Below are positions 9,036-17,056 of a DNA stretch of 64,000 nucleotides, one piece after another. The notes under the pieces are model-generated. The model was not told the origin of the DNA. It worked only from the letters and a program-made list of their open reading frames with translations, and did not search any database. Both the position numbers and the translations under genes were made by a program. This DNA is from Corynebacterium kroppenstedtii. GTDB lineage: Bacteria > Actinomycetota > Actinomycetes > Mycobacteriales > Mycobacteriaceae. Location of the stretch: the NCBI RefSeq assembly GCF_003243515.1, contig NZ_QFRA01000001.1:186001-250000 (forward strand), read 5' to 3'. The first letter of the stretch is position 1. The number at the start of each line of letters is the position of its first letter.

Positions 9036-10235
9036 CTACGCTTCGATAGGCTGGCCATCCTCGAAGAACGGCATCAACTTGTTATCGACCATGGACAGGG
9101 CAGACCCAATCGCCATGTGCATGTCCAGGTAGCGGTACGTGCCCAAGCGGCCACCGAAGAGAACGTTGTGATCGTGCGCCTCTTTCGCCGCAAGGTCACG
9201 GTAAGCCAGCAGCTTGTCGCGGTCTTCCGGTGTGTTGATGGGATAGTACGGTTCGTCGGTGTTCTCGGCGAAGCGACTGAATTCCTTCATGATGACCGTT
9301 TTATTGCGCGGGTACCGGTCTTTCCGCTCGGGGTGGAAGTGGCGGAACTCATGGATGCGGGTGTATTTCACATCGGCATCGTTGTAATTCATCACCGGCG
9401 TGCCCTGGAAGTCTCCGGTATCGAGCACTTCCGTTTCGAAATCGAGGGTGCGCCATCCCAAGCGCCCCTCGGAGTAGTTGAAGTACCTGTCCAGCGGCCC
9501 GGTATAGACGACGGGAGCCTCGGGCGAGGCCGCGCGAAGTTCGTCGCGAACCTCAAACCAATCGGTGTTCAGCCGAACCGTGTTGTTCTCATGATCGGCC
9601 ATCCGTTCCAGCCAGGCGGTGTATCCGTCGACCGGAAGCCCCTCGTAGGTGTCGTTGAAGTATCGGTTATCGAAGGTGTACCGAACGGGAAGACGTGAAA
9701 TGTTCCCCGCCGGCAGCTCCTTCGGATCGGTTTGCCACTGCTTGGCGGTGTAATCGCGCACGAACGCTTCGTACAGCGGCCGCCCGATCAGCGAAATCGC
9801 CTTCTCTTCCAGGTTCTTCGCCTTGGCCGGGTCCAGCCCATCGGTCTGATCTTTAATGAGCTGGCGTGCTTCGTCGGGACTGTAGTACCGCCCGAAGAAT
9901 TGGTTGATCAGCCCGAGCCCCATGGGGAACTGGTACGCCGTGCCTTTGTGCATGGCGAAAACCCGGTGCTGGTAGTTGGTGAAGTCAGTGAATTGGTTGA
10001 CGTAGTTCCACACGCGCTCATTGGAGGTGTGGAAAAGGTGGGCACCATATTTGTGGATCTCGATGCCCGTCTCCGGCTCGGCTTCCGAGTAGGCATTTCC
10101 GCCGATGTGCTCGCGTTTCTCTACGATGAGGACTTTCTTGCCGGCGCTGGCCATGCGTTCTGCGATGGTGAGCCCGAAGAATCCGGATCCGACCACAAAG
10201 AGGTCATATTCACTAGTGTTCGAGGTGACAGTCAC
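9036..10235 (-). CDS. glf: UDP-galactopyranose mutase
   Basis: A 399-residue flavoenzyme that converts UDP-galactopyranose to UDP-galactofuranose, the donor for cell-wall galactan. The N-terminus shows the FAD motif VVGSGFFGLTIAERMASAGKK, followed by the family signature EKREHIGGNAYSE and HKYGAHLFHTSNERVW. The central GLF motifs (FVRDYTAKQWQTDP, MEFSRFAENT-type region) and the C-terminal GRLGTYRYLDMHMAIG are intact. The start codon is GTG. It follows galK with a 28-base gap and is the last gene of the galactose operon, which is an unusual place for a gene normally seen with galactan synthesis genes. Essentiality would be expected if arabinogalactan is made. Confidence 0.93.
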   Translation of the reverse strand: MTVTSNTSEYDLFVVGSGFFGLTIAERMASAGKKVLIVEKREHIGGNAYSEAEPETGIEIHKYGAHLFHTSNERVWNYVNQFTDFTNYQHRVFAMHKGTAYQFPMGLGLINQFFGRYYSPDEARQLIKDQTDGLDPAKAKNLEEKAISLIGRPLYEAFVRDYTAKQWQTDPKELPAGNISRLPVRYTFDNRYFNDTYEGLPVDGYTAWLERMADHENNTVRLNTDWFEVRDELRAASPEAPVVYTGPLDRYFNYSEGRLGWRTLDFETEVLDTGDFQGTPVMNYNDADVKYTRIHEFRHFHPERKDRYPRNKTVIMKEFSRFAENTDEPYYPINTPEDRDKLLAYRDLAAKEAHDHNVLFGGRLGTYRYLDMHMAIGSALSMVDNKLMPFFEDGQPIEA

Positions 10236-10263
10236 GGTTAAAGCCTATCTTTCGTTCGCCGGG

Positions 10264-11607
10264 TTACACCAGCCGCCGAGCACCCGCAGCCGGGGTGATC
10301 GCCAAGAATGTGGGATTCGGTAATTTCTTATCGACGGTGCGCTGGTGAATTTCCTGCGCAACCGCGGTGATGCGGTCCGTGGGAACGAGCGCGATGATGC
10401 TTCCGCCGAATCCCCCACCAGTCATACGTGCGCCGACGGCACCCGCGTCGAGGGCTGCATCGCGGGCGGAGTTCAGTTCCGGCGTGGATACATCGTAGAG
10501 GTCGCGGAGTGATTCGTGGCTCTCATTCATGAGCCGCCCGAATTCTTTCCAGTTCTTGCTGTTCAGAGCGTCTTGGGCGCGTAGGGTACGCGCGGTTTCG
10601 TCAATGACATGTTGGACGCGCATGTGTGCGACCTCTGGCGTGACTGCGGATTCATCGGCGTCCGCACAGGAGGTTGCTGCGGCGAGGGGATCCTCGATGT
10701 CGAGGAGGGTGGACGCACCGGCGTGTGCGGTGACGGCGTCGATAACGCCTCGTCGCGAGGCATATTGCCCATCCAACAATGAGTGAGGCGCGTTGGTGTC
10801 GGCCACCAAGAATGCGAGCCCATCGGATTCGACGTCGCACGCGACTTGATTCACGACGTTGGTGCGGAAGTCAATGGCTAAGGCGTGGCCCGCTGTCGCG
10901 AGGAGGGAACTGCGCTGGTCTAGCCCGCCTGTCGACGCGCCGACGACGTCATTTTCTGCGCGGATCGCGGCGTCGATGAGGAGTTGGTAGGCCGCCTGGT
11001 CGAGGGGTTGCTCGGGAGCGGCAAGCTCACGAGCGGCTAATGCGACGGAGCACTCCAAAGCGGCTGAGCTTGAGAGCCCTGAGCCCAGTGGAGCATCGGA
11101 AATAATGGCGAGGTCCAGACCGTTGTCCTGCTGATCGGATGACGGTATCGCACCATTCTGGTGACCGGCCCATATCGTTCCCGCGACGTAACCGGACCAA
11201 TCGGCGGGATGACCTGGGCCGATACCCGCGAGCGCAACGGTCGTACGGAGCGCCTCGGGGTGGGTGACATCATCTGTCCCCGTTGCGGCACCTGGCGGAA
11301 GAGAAACAATCGAGATGGTGTCATCGGTGCGACGGCGCGCTGCGACAGCGGTGACATGCGGCAATGCGAAGGGGATGGAGACTCCGCCTGCGTAATCGAC
11401 ATGGTCACCAATGAGGTTCACGCGACCAGGAGCAGCCCACACACCATCGGGCTTGCCACCGAACGTCTCGGTAAACAACGTGGTGGCGTCGGCAATAAGT
11501 TGTTGATCGCTGCGGGCTTCGGTCCACCTGATTGCCTCGGGATCGTGTGGCGTGTGTGAGGGGTTTGGCTGCGGTTGGTCTTTTGGCTCCGCGTGTGAAT
11601 CTGTCAT
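10264..11607 (-). CDS. galK: Galactokinase
   Basis: A 447-residue GHMP-family kinase that phosphorylates galactose to galactose-1-phosphate with ATP. Visible signatures: the galactokinase motif GRVNLIGDHVDYAGG near the N-terminus, the ATP-binding GHMP loop PLGSGLSSSAALE, and the C-terminal MTGGGFGGSIIALV. I chose ATG 11607 because it overlaps the galT stop codon (TAATG), a typical translational coupling. A longer version from TTG 11622 is possible. It acts with galT, and galM supplies the alpha anomer. Confidence 0.93.
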   Translation of the reverse strand: MTDSHAEPKDQPQPNPSHTPHDPEAIRWTEARSDQQLIADATTLFTETFGGKPDGVWAAPGRVNLIGDHVDYAGGVSIPFALPHVTAVAARRRTDDTISIVSLPPGAATGTDDVTHPEALRTTVALAGIGPGHPADWSGYVAGTIWAGHQNGAIPSSDQQDNGLDLAIISDAPLGSGLSSSAALECSVALAARELAAPEQPLDQAAYQLLIDAAIRAENDVVGASTGGLDQRSSLLATAGHALAIDFRTNVVNQVACDVESDGLAFLVADTNAPHSLLDGQYASRRGVIDAVTAHAGASTLLDIEDPLAAATSCADADESAVTPEVAHMRVQHVIDETARTLRAQDALNSKNWKEFGRLMNESHESLRDLYDVSTPELNSARDAALDAGAVGARMTGGGFGGSIIALVPTDRITAVAQEIHQRTVDKKLPNPTFLAITPAAGARRLV

Positions 11608-12863
11608 TATTTGTCGTCCCAAATTTCTCTAAATCGTTGAGCAATGCGTTCGGGGGTGGTGTCGTTAATCCAGAATCCCATTCCGGATTCGGAACCCGCC
11701 AAATATTTCAGCCTATGTGGCGCCCGCATTAAGGAGAACAATTGAAGGTGGAGCCGAACATAATCACGGTCTTCTGGCACTGTGGGCGCTTGATTCCAGG
11801 ATGCGATATGTGGTGTTCGCTCAACTCCATCGAAAAACTTATCGACGGCGGTATAGAGCTTCTTCAACAGCGGAGCGAGATCTGCCCGCTCTTCCTGGGA
11901 TAATGCGTCGAAATCCGGTACGGAACGCCGTGGCATCACCATGACTTCTAATGGCCATTTCGCGGCAGCGGGAACGAAAACGACGAAATGATCGGTGCGA
12001 TCAATAATTCTGGTTCCCTCTTCCAGTTCGGCAGAGAGGAGATCGGCGAACAGATCACTCCCGTTTTCTTCACGATATTTCTTGGACGAGTGAACGAGAC
12101 TTCGAATCCGCGGTGGAATTTCTGGGTAGGAATAAATCTGCCCATGGGGGTGCTGCAGCGTCACCCCAATTTCTTCACCACGGTTTTCAAACGGATAGAC
12201 GTGCCGGACTTCTGGAATTGCAGATAAGGCTTTCGTCCGATGTGCCCATGCTTCGATAACCGTTCGGATTCTGCTAACAGGTAAGTCCTTAAAAGAACCG
12301 GAAATGTCCGGCGTAAAGCAAATAACCTCGCATCGCGCTACAGCAGGACGGTGGGGAACCATTCCGTTATCCAAGAGCGGGTCATCGTCGGCAGTGTGCT
12401 TATCTGTCTCCCCATCATTTTCCTCGGTGCTCGGCATCCGGGACATGTGCATACTGAACGAGGGGAACCGGTTTTCAAACACAACGACGTCATAATCCGG
12501 CGACGGAATCTCTGTGGGCAGATGATCCGGAATTGTGGGAGCTAAGGGATCTTCATTAGCGGGCGGCATGAATGTTCTGTTCATGCGGTGGCTCGCGTAA
12601 GCGACCCACTCCCCCGAGAGCGGATCACGACGAATTTCCGAATCGGTTTTCGCGTGCGGCAATTCACGTGAATCTGTCAGAGTGCGTTTCACAGACCCGT
12701 TGAGAACCTCCGGGTCGTCGTCGAAATAGATCAGTTCCCTTCCGTCAGCCAGCGTCATCGACGTTACTGAATACGGATGATCCGAATTCTTATTCAATCT
12801 TTCACCACTTACGGAATTCATTTGCTGTTCTGTGTCCATCACATGTTCCGAATCAGCTATCAC
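11607..12863 (-). CDS. galT: Galactose-1-phosphate uridylyltransferase
   Basis: A 418-residue enzyme of the HIT superfamily that swaps UMP between UDP-glucose and galactose-1-phosphate to give UDP-galactose. The active-site HPH motif is in GVTLQHPHGQIYSYPE, preceded by ENRFPSFS and FENRG, all standard GalT segments. The first 30 residues are poorly conserved, so the true start may be ATG 12839 or the later ATG near 12821; neither has a strong ribosome binding site. The stop overlaps the galK start. UDP-galactose made here can go to Glf two genes downstream; no galE lies in the window. Confidence 0.92.
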   Translation of the reverse strand: MIADSEHVMDTEQQMNSVSGERLNKNSDHPYSVTSMTLADGRELIYFDDDPEVLNGSVKRTLTDSRELPHAKTDSEIRRDPLSGEWVAYASHRMNRTFMPPANEDPLAPTIPDHLPTEIPSPDYDVVVFENRFPSFSMHMSRMPSTEENDGETDKHTADDDPLLDNGMVPHRPAVARCEVICFTPDISGSFKDLPVSRIRTVIEAWAHRTKALSAIPEVRHVYPFENRGEEIGVTLQHPHGQIYSYPEIPPRIRSLVHSSKKYREENGSDLFADLLSAELEEGTRIIDRTDHFVVFVPAAAKWPLEVMVMPRRSVPDFDALSQEERADLAPLLKKLYTAVDKFFDGVERTPHIASWNQAPTVPEDRDYVRLHLQLFSLMRAPHRLKYLAGSESGMGFWINDTTPERIAQRFREIWDDK

Positions 12864-12891
12864 AGGTCACTGTTCACTCGGTTATTCACCG

Positions 12892-13194
12892 TTACCCGAG
12901 GCCAGGTTCGTCGTCGTGAACAATCTTTGATTCGTCGACAATGATGGGTTTGAGTTTTGCCCACGCCACAAACACACCGGCGACGACAAGCAACCCAATT
13001 CCGACCCATAAATTGTCTGTTGCAGATTTCGATGCTCCCGTATCTGGGTTCGTTCCTGGATCGAGCGCAAAACTACAGATCACAAGAACAAGACCGTATA
13101 TCTCTAAAAGAATGGCGATCACAGTCCGGATATCAAAAGCTCCGGCCTTATGCTTTTCCGGTGCGCTCGCGGGAGTTGATGTGTGCTCAGTCAT
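12892..13194 (-). CDS. Small membrane protein of the galactose operon
   Basis: A 100-residue protein with two predicted membrane helices (about residues 22-43 and 64-84) separated by a short polar loop with several Asp, Asn and Thr residues, then an acidic tail. ATG 13194 lies about 10 bases after GAAAGG and fits better than GTG 13206. I do not recognise a family by name. Its place between the sodium/sugar symporter and galT suggests a role linked to galactose uptake, possibly as an accessory subunit, but that is only context. Confidence 0.65.
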   Translation of the reverse strand: MTEHTSTPASAPEKHKAGAFDIRTVIAILLEIYGLVLVICSFALDPGTNPDTGASKSATDNLWVGIGLLVVAGVFVAWAKLKPIIVDESKIVHDDEPGLG

Positions 13195-13296
13195 CGTATT
13201 CAGCACCTTTCTTACTTCTCGTCCAGTTATAACTAGTTATGTGGCTTATCGTTCGGCACGACAGTGGTTCCATTATTCGCATATCACTTTCCTCGA

Positions 13297-14958
13297 TTAT
13301 GCGAATGCGATGTTGAGCGCGATGACCAAAACCAAGCACACTAGTCCCAACGGTACGGTCCGGTGATACCAGGGTTGTTCTGCTTCCGTGGTGTCCACCA
13401 ACTGGGCTTTCGGCGTGACAGAACGGACAAAGCCCACTAGTTCTTCATCCGGTTTCGGCTTTGTCACCATCGTCACCAGGATCGATACGACGATATCCGT
13501 CGCGAATGCAATCGACGCGGCAACGAAGGCGACTCCCTGCCCAGGCAGGCTGACCACGGGAGCGGACCCCAATGACAATCCCCAGAAGATGACGGCGGCG
13601 AGCGTACCGGTCACTAATCCTACCCAACCAGCGGTGGGTGTCATTCGTTTCCAGAACATGCCCAAAATGAAGGTGGCAAACAGCGGAGCGTTAAAGAAAC
13701 CAAACAACGTTTGGAGGTAATCCATGACGTTGCCGAAGTTCATTGCTACCAATGCAGTTCCCACGGCAATCACCGCAGCAAGGATCGTCGCAATCCGCCC
13801 AAATTTCAGGTAGTACTCGTCCTCACGATCTTTAACCACGTATGTCTGCCAGATGTCATAGCTCATGACGGTATTGAATGCGGAGATATTTGCCGCCATA
13901 CCGGCCATAAAAGCAGCCAAAAGACCAGCAATCGCAACACCTAAAAGACCATTGGGCAATAAATCACGCATCAAATAAAGGATGGCATCATTAGGTTCCG
14001 CTGTCTCGTCTTTAATCGGTGTGACAAGAACAGAGGCGACCATACCGGGAATAACAACGACGAAGGGGATCAGCATCTTCGGAAATGCACCGATAATCGG
14101 TGTTTTCCGCGCAGAGCTCAACGATTCCGAGGCCATCGCGCGCTGAACCTCAACGAAGTTTGTTGTCCAATAACCAAAGGACAGAACGAAACCAAGACCA
14201 AACGCGATACCAATTGCAGAAATTATCGGATTATCAAACCCCGAAATATCCTGCCCAGGCCAGGTGTGGAAATGTGATTCAGCGTTCAGTGAACCTTTCA
14301 ATCCTCCCCAACCGCCGACGCGATGGAGACCGATCAATGTCAGAGGGAGAAGCGCGGCAACAATAACGAAGAATTGGAGAACCTCGTTATAGATTGCGGC
14401 GGAAAGCCCGCCCAAGGTGATATACGACAGGACGATAACCGCCGCAACCAACAAGGTGACCCACAATGGCCATCCCAGAAGTGAATTGACCACTTTCGCC
14501 AAAAGCAGCAGGTTAACACCGGCGATGAGGAGCTGTGCCAGAGCAAACGATATGGCGTTGACCAGGTGCGCTGTCGGCCCGAACCGTTTGAGCATGAATT
14601 CGGGGACCGAGCGAACTTTGGAGCCATAATAAAAAGGCATCATAACGATGCCTAAGAAAACCATGGCAGGAACAGCGCCAATCCAGAAATACTGCATTGT
14701 TTGCATTCCGTACTGGACGCCGTTGGCGGAGTGACCAATGATTTCAACTGCACCCAGGTTGGCGGAAATAAACGCCAAACCTGTCACCCAGGACGGCAAT
14801 CCCCGGCCCGAGAGGAAGAAATCAATTGAGCTCGATACCCTCGCCCGAGCTGCCCACCCGATTCCCAAAACAAAAACAAAGTAGAGCGCTACCAGCGAAT
14901 AATCCACCCAACTGGCATCAAGGCGGAGCACAGATTCCGCCACGACCATAGTCTCCAT
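13297..14958 (-). CDS. Sodium:solute symporter, probable Na+/galactose (vSGLT-like)
   Basis: A 553-residue member of the SSS family with about 14 membrane segments. Family hallmarks include the N-terminal LSGRGLPSWVTGLAFISANL segment, GVQYGMQTMQYFWIG and the SSS signature SYITLGGLSAAIYNEVLQFF. These resemble bacterial SGLT-type sugar symporters more than proline or pantothenate symporters. It stands between galM and galT, so galactose (or another aldose handled by GalM) is the likely substrate. It starts at ATG 14958 with AGGA eight bases upstream. Confidence 0.85.
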   Translation of the reverse strand: METMVVAESVLRLDASWVDYSLVALYFVFVLGIGWAARARVSSSIDFFLSGRGLPSWVTGLAFISANLGAVEIIGHSANGVQYGMQTMQYFWIGAVPAMVFLGIVMMPFYYGSKVRSVPEFMLKRFGPTAHLVNAISFALAQLLIAGVNLLLLAKVVNSLLGWPLWVTLLVAAVIVLSYITLGGLSAAIYNEVLQFFVIVAALLPLTLIGLHRVGGWGGLKGSLNAESHFHTWPGQDISGFDNPIISAIGIAFGLGFVLSFGYWTTNFVEVQRAMASESLSSARKTPIIGAFPKMLIPFVVVIPGMVASVLVTPIKDETAEPNDAILYLMRDLLPNGLLGVAIAGLLAAFMAGMAANISAFNTVMSYDIWQTYVVKDREDEYYLKFGRIATILAAVIAVGTALVAMNFGNVMDYLQTLFGFFNAPLFATFILGMFWKRMTPTAGWVGLVTGTLAAVIFWGLSLGSAPVVSLPGQGVAFVAASIAFATDIVVSILVTMVTKPKPDEELVGFVRSVTPKAQLVDTTEAEQPWYHRTVPLGLVCLVLVIALNIAFA

Positions 14959-15007
14959 GCGCGTGTCCTATTCTTTCTGAATTATAAATATGTATTTTTC
15001 ACGCCTG

Positions 15008-16042
15008 TTATCTGATTAATGGCTCCGCGTACCCGATACGCCACTTCACGACGAGTGACTCGTCCGACGCGATCTCCGCCACATCCGTGCCGCTGTTGAA
15101 GACATCGGGAGGCACTGTCATCGGTTCGACGGCCAACGCGCGCCCTCGTCCGGGATACGGACAACCCCACGATGGATCGGCGGTAAACACCTGGAACCAC
15201 TTGATCTGCGGAGAGACCCACATCTCCACCCCGTAGCCGTCACCATTGACTAACCTCGCCGCACGGATGTCAGGAGCGACGTCGCTCAACTGGCGATCAG
15301 TACTCGCCTTATCTGGCGATGAGCTCTTCCACATCTCCTCCCGACCTGAGACAACCTCCCGGCCGAAACAGTCGTCGAGGAGTTGATCGCGAAGCTCAAT
15401 CCGATGGACCGAAGACCCTGCGGTGGCGTCGATAATGTCGCCCGAGGGCAGTTTCCTGTCCGGATCTAGGGGAAGTTGACTGCGGATGAACATGTCGAGA
15501 GTGCAGTCATCAACGGGGGCTCCGAGTGCGCTGAGATAACTATGGAACCCATATGCCACCGGCGCAGCACCAGCCCCGGAAGAGTCGTCGAGATGTGTGA
15601 TCTCACAGGCACACGTCAGTCCTTGATCGGTGAGTTCATAGGTCGACGTCACCTGGAGCGTCCACGGCCACCCTTGCTGAGGCTCGATGGTGGTTCCCAA
15701 CGTGACCCCAGCAGGATCATCAGTATGTGAAACGACGTCCCACACGGCGTCACTCACGAAACCGTGAATGGCGTTGTTCCGGTCTGGTTCCGTGATCGAT
15801 AGCTGGTACGGCTGGCCGTGAAAGTGAAAACGTCCGTCCCGGATTCGGTTGGGCCAAGGAGCTAGCACGACGTTCGCGGACAAAGGCGGGTACTCACCGT
15901 CGCGATACCCCTCCATTAGGGGCAGTCCACGGTATGTGAAAGAACGTACCCCTCCCCCATACGTAGCGATTTCCGCAGCGTAGGGTCCGTGTGAGAGATG
16001 CACCACAGGATGGTTATTGACCTGCGACTCTTCGTCGCTCAT
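15008..16042 (-). CDS. galM: Aldose 1-epimerase (galactose mutarotase)
   Basis: A 344-residue cytosolic mutarotase that equilibrates beta and alpha anomers of galactose so that galactokinase can act. The motif NNAIHGFVSDAVWDV carries the first active-site histidine and VAYGFHSYLS a second one. The chain shows the beta-sandwich pattern of COG2017. Its C-terminal part contains PGRGRALAVEPMTVPPDVFN, which matches the conserved acid-containing block. It starts at ATG 16042 behind AAGGAG and is the first gene of the six-gene operon ending with glf. Subfamily assignment to GalM rather than a YihR-like epimerase rests on context. Confidence 0.85.
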   Translation of the reverse strand: MSDEESQVNNHPVVHLSHGPYAAEIATYGGGVRSFTYRGLPLMEGYRDGEYPPLSANVVLAPWPNRIRDGRFHFHGQPYQLSITEPDRNNAIHGFVSDAVWDVVSHTDDPAGVTLGTTIEPQQGWPWTLQVTSTYELTDQGLTCACEITHLDDSSGAGAAPVAYGFHSYLSALGAPVDDCTLDMFIRSQLPLDPDRKLPSGDIIDATAGSSVHRIELRDQLLDDCFGREVVSGREEMWKSSSPDKASTDRQLSDVAPDIRAARLVNGDGYGVEMWVSPQIKWFQVFTADPSWGCPYPGRGRALAVEPMTVPPDVFNSGTDVAEIASDESLVVKWRIGYAEPLIR

Positions 16043-16136
16043 GGCAGCTCCTTAGGGCTCATGTTGGATGCCCGATGTCTGACGTTAGCAAACCGTGAAC
16101 CGGGCGGAAATACCCGATTCGGTTGTGAAGCGTCTT

Positions 16137-17048
16137 CTAGAACCAGGCGTCAATAACGCGCGCCACGCCGTCCTCATCGTTACTGGTAGTTACCGCTTTT
16201 GTCACCCCACGGAGCAGCGGATGTGCGTTACCCATCGCTACCCCCATTCGCGCCCACTCCAGCATCTCCATGTCATTCGGCATGTCACCAAAAGCAACAG
16301 TTTCGCTCGCGTCGACACCAAGAAGATCGGCAACCTCAGCCAACCCACCAGCTTTATTCACACCCGGCGCTGCGATCTCCAGTAAGCCACCCGAAAATGA
16401 GTAGGTCACATGCCCTTTATCGACGGGAATCATCGGTGCGACAAGCTGGTAGAGCTCTTCGCTAGTGGCCTCGGACGAGCGAAGTAGCAGTTTGACGGCC
16501 GGCTCAGCCACAAGCTCCTCGACACTCACCAGCGAAAAATCCTGACTCTCCCATACATGGTCAAAGTTAGGCTCAATGAGGAATTGATCCTTTTCGGAAT
16601 ACAGATCGGCTCCGATGCGCTCCACCCCGAACCCGACGTGAATCCCCCGAGGATCCGACGCGACGCCGTCGACCACCCGTTGCACCATGTCAGCGACGTG
16701 CTCCGGGGGAATCTCATGAGCAGTGAGAACCTCTTCCTTCGCGGAATCGAAAATCACGGAACCATTCGTGCACACGCAGAGGGGGCGGACGGGCAACTGG
16801 CGGATGACGGGGAGCGTCCACCTGGCAGGGCGTCCTGTGGCCAAGACAAGCGACGTTCCGGCTCGCACCATACGGTGAATTGCCGACGTCAACCGCGGGG
16901 TGACGCGTTCGGCGCTCGTGACAAAGGTCCCGTCGATGTCAGAGGCGACGAGCAGGGGCGCACGGGCCTGTCGGGCAAGGTCCACGGCGTCGGGAAGCTC
17001 TGCTTGGGAGTCGCCCGTCTGTTGCGGTCCGCTGGCGTCGATATCCAC
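16137..17048 (-). CDS. HAD-superfamily hydrolase, Cof type
   Basis: A 303-residue haloacid-dehalogenase-fold phosphatase. HAD motif I is ASDIDGTFVTS near residue 38 (nucleophile Asp and the +2 Asp both present), motif II is the Thr/Ser in VLATGRP, and motif IV is FGDMPNDMEML with both acids. The IIB cap region lies between them. Substrate unknown; Cof-type enzymes usually act on sugar phosphates or cofactors. The GTG start is 8 bases after the stop of the upstream PlsC-HAD fusion, whose HAD half is clearly related, so the pair probably arose by duplication and is cotranscribed. Confidence 0.85.
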   Translation of the reverse strand: MDIDASGPQQTGDSQAELPDAVDLARQARAPLLVASDIDGTFVTSAERVTPRLTSAIHRMVRAGTSLVLATGRPARWTLPVIRQLPVRPLCVCTNGSVIFDSAKEEVLTAHEIPPEHVADMVQRVVDGVASDPRGIHVGFGVERIGADLYSEKDQFLIEPNFDHVWESQDFSLVSVEELVAEPAVKLLLRSSEATSEELYQLVAPMIPVDKGHVTYSFSGGLLEIAAPGVNKAGGLAEVADLLGVDASETVAFGDMPNDMEMLEWARMGVAMGNAHPLLRGVTKAVTTSNDEDGVARVIDAWF

Positions 17049-17056
17049 GATGGGTT

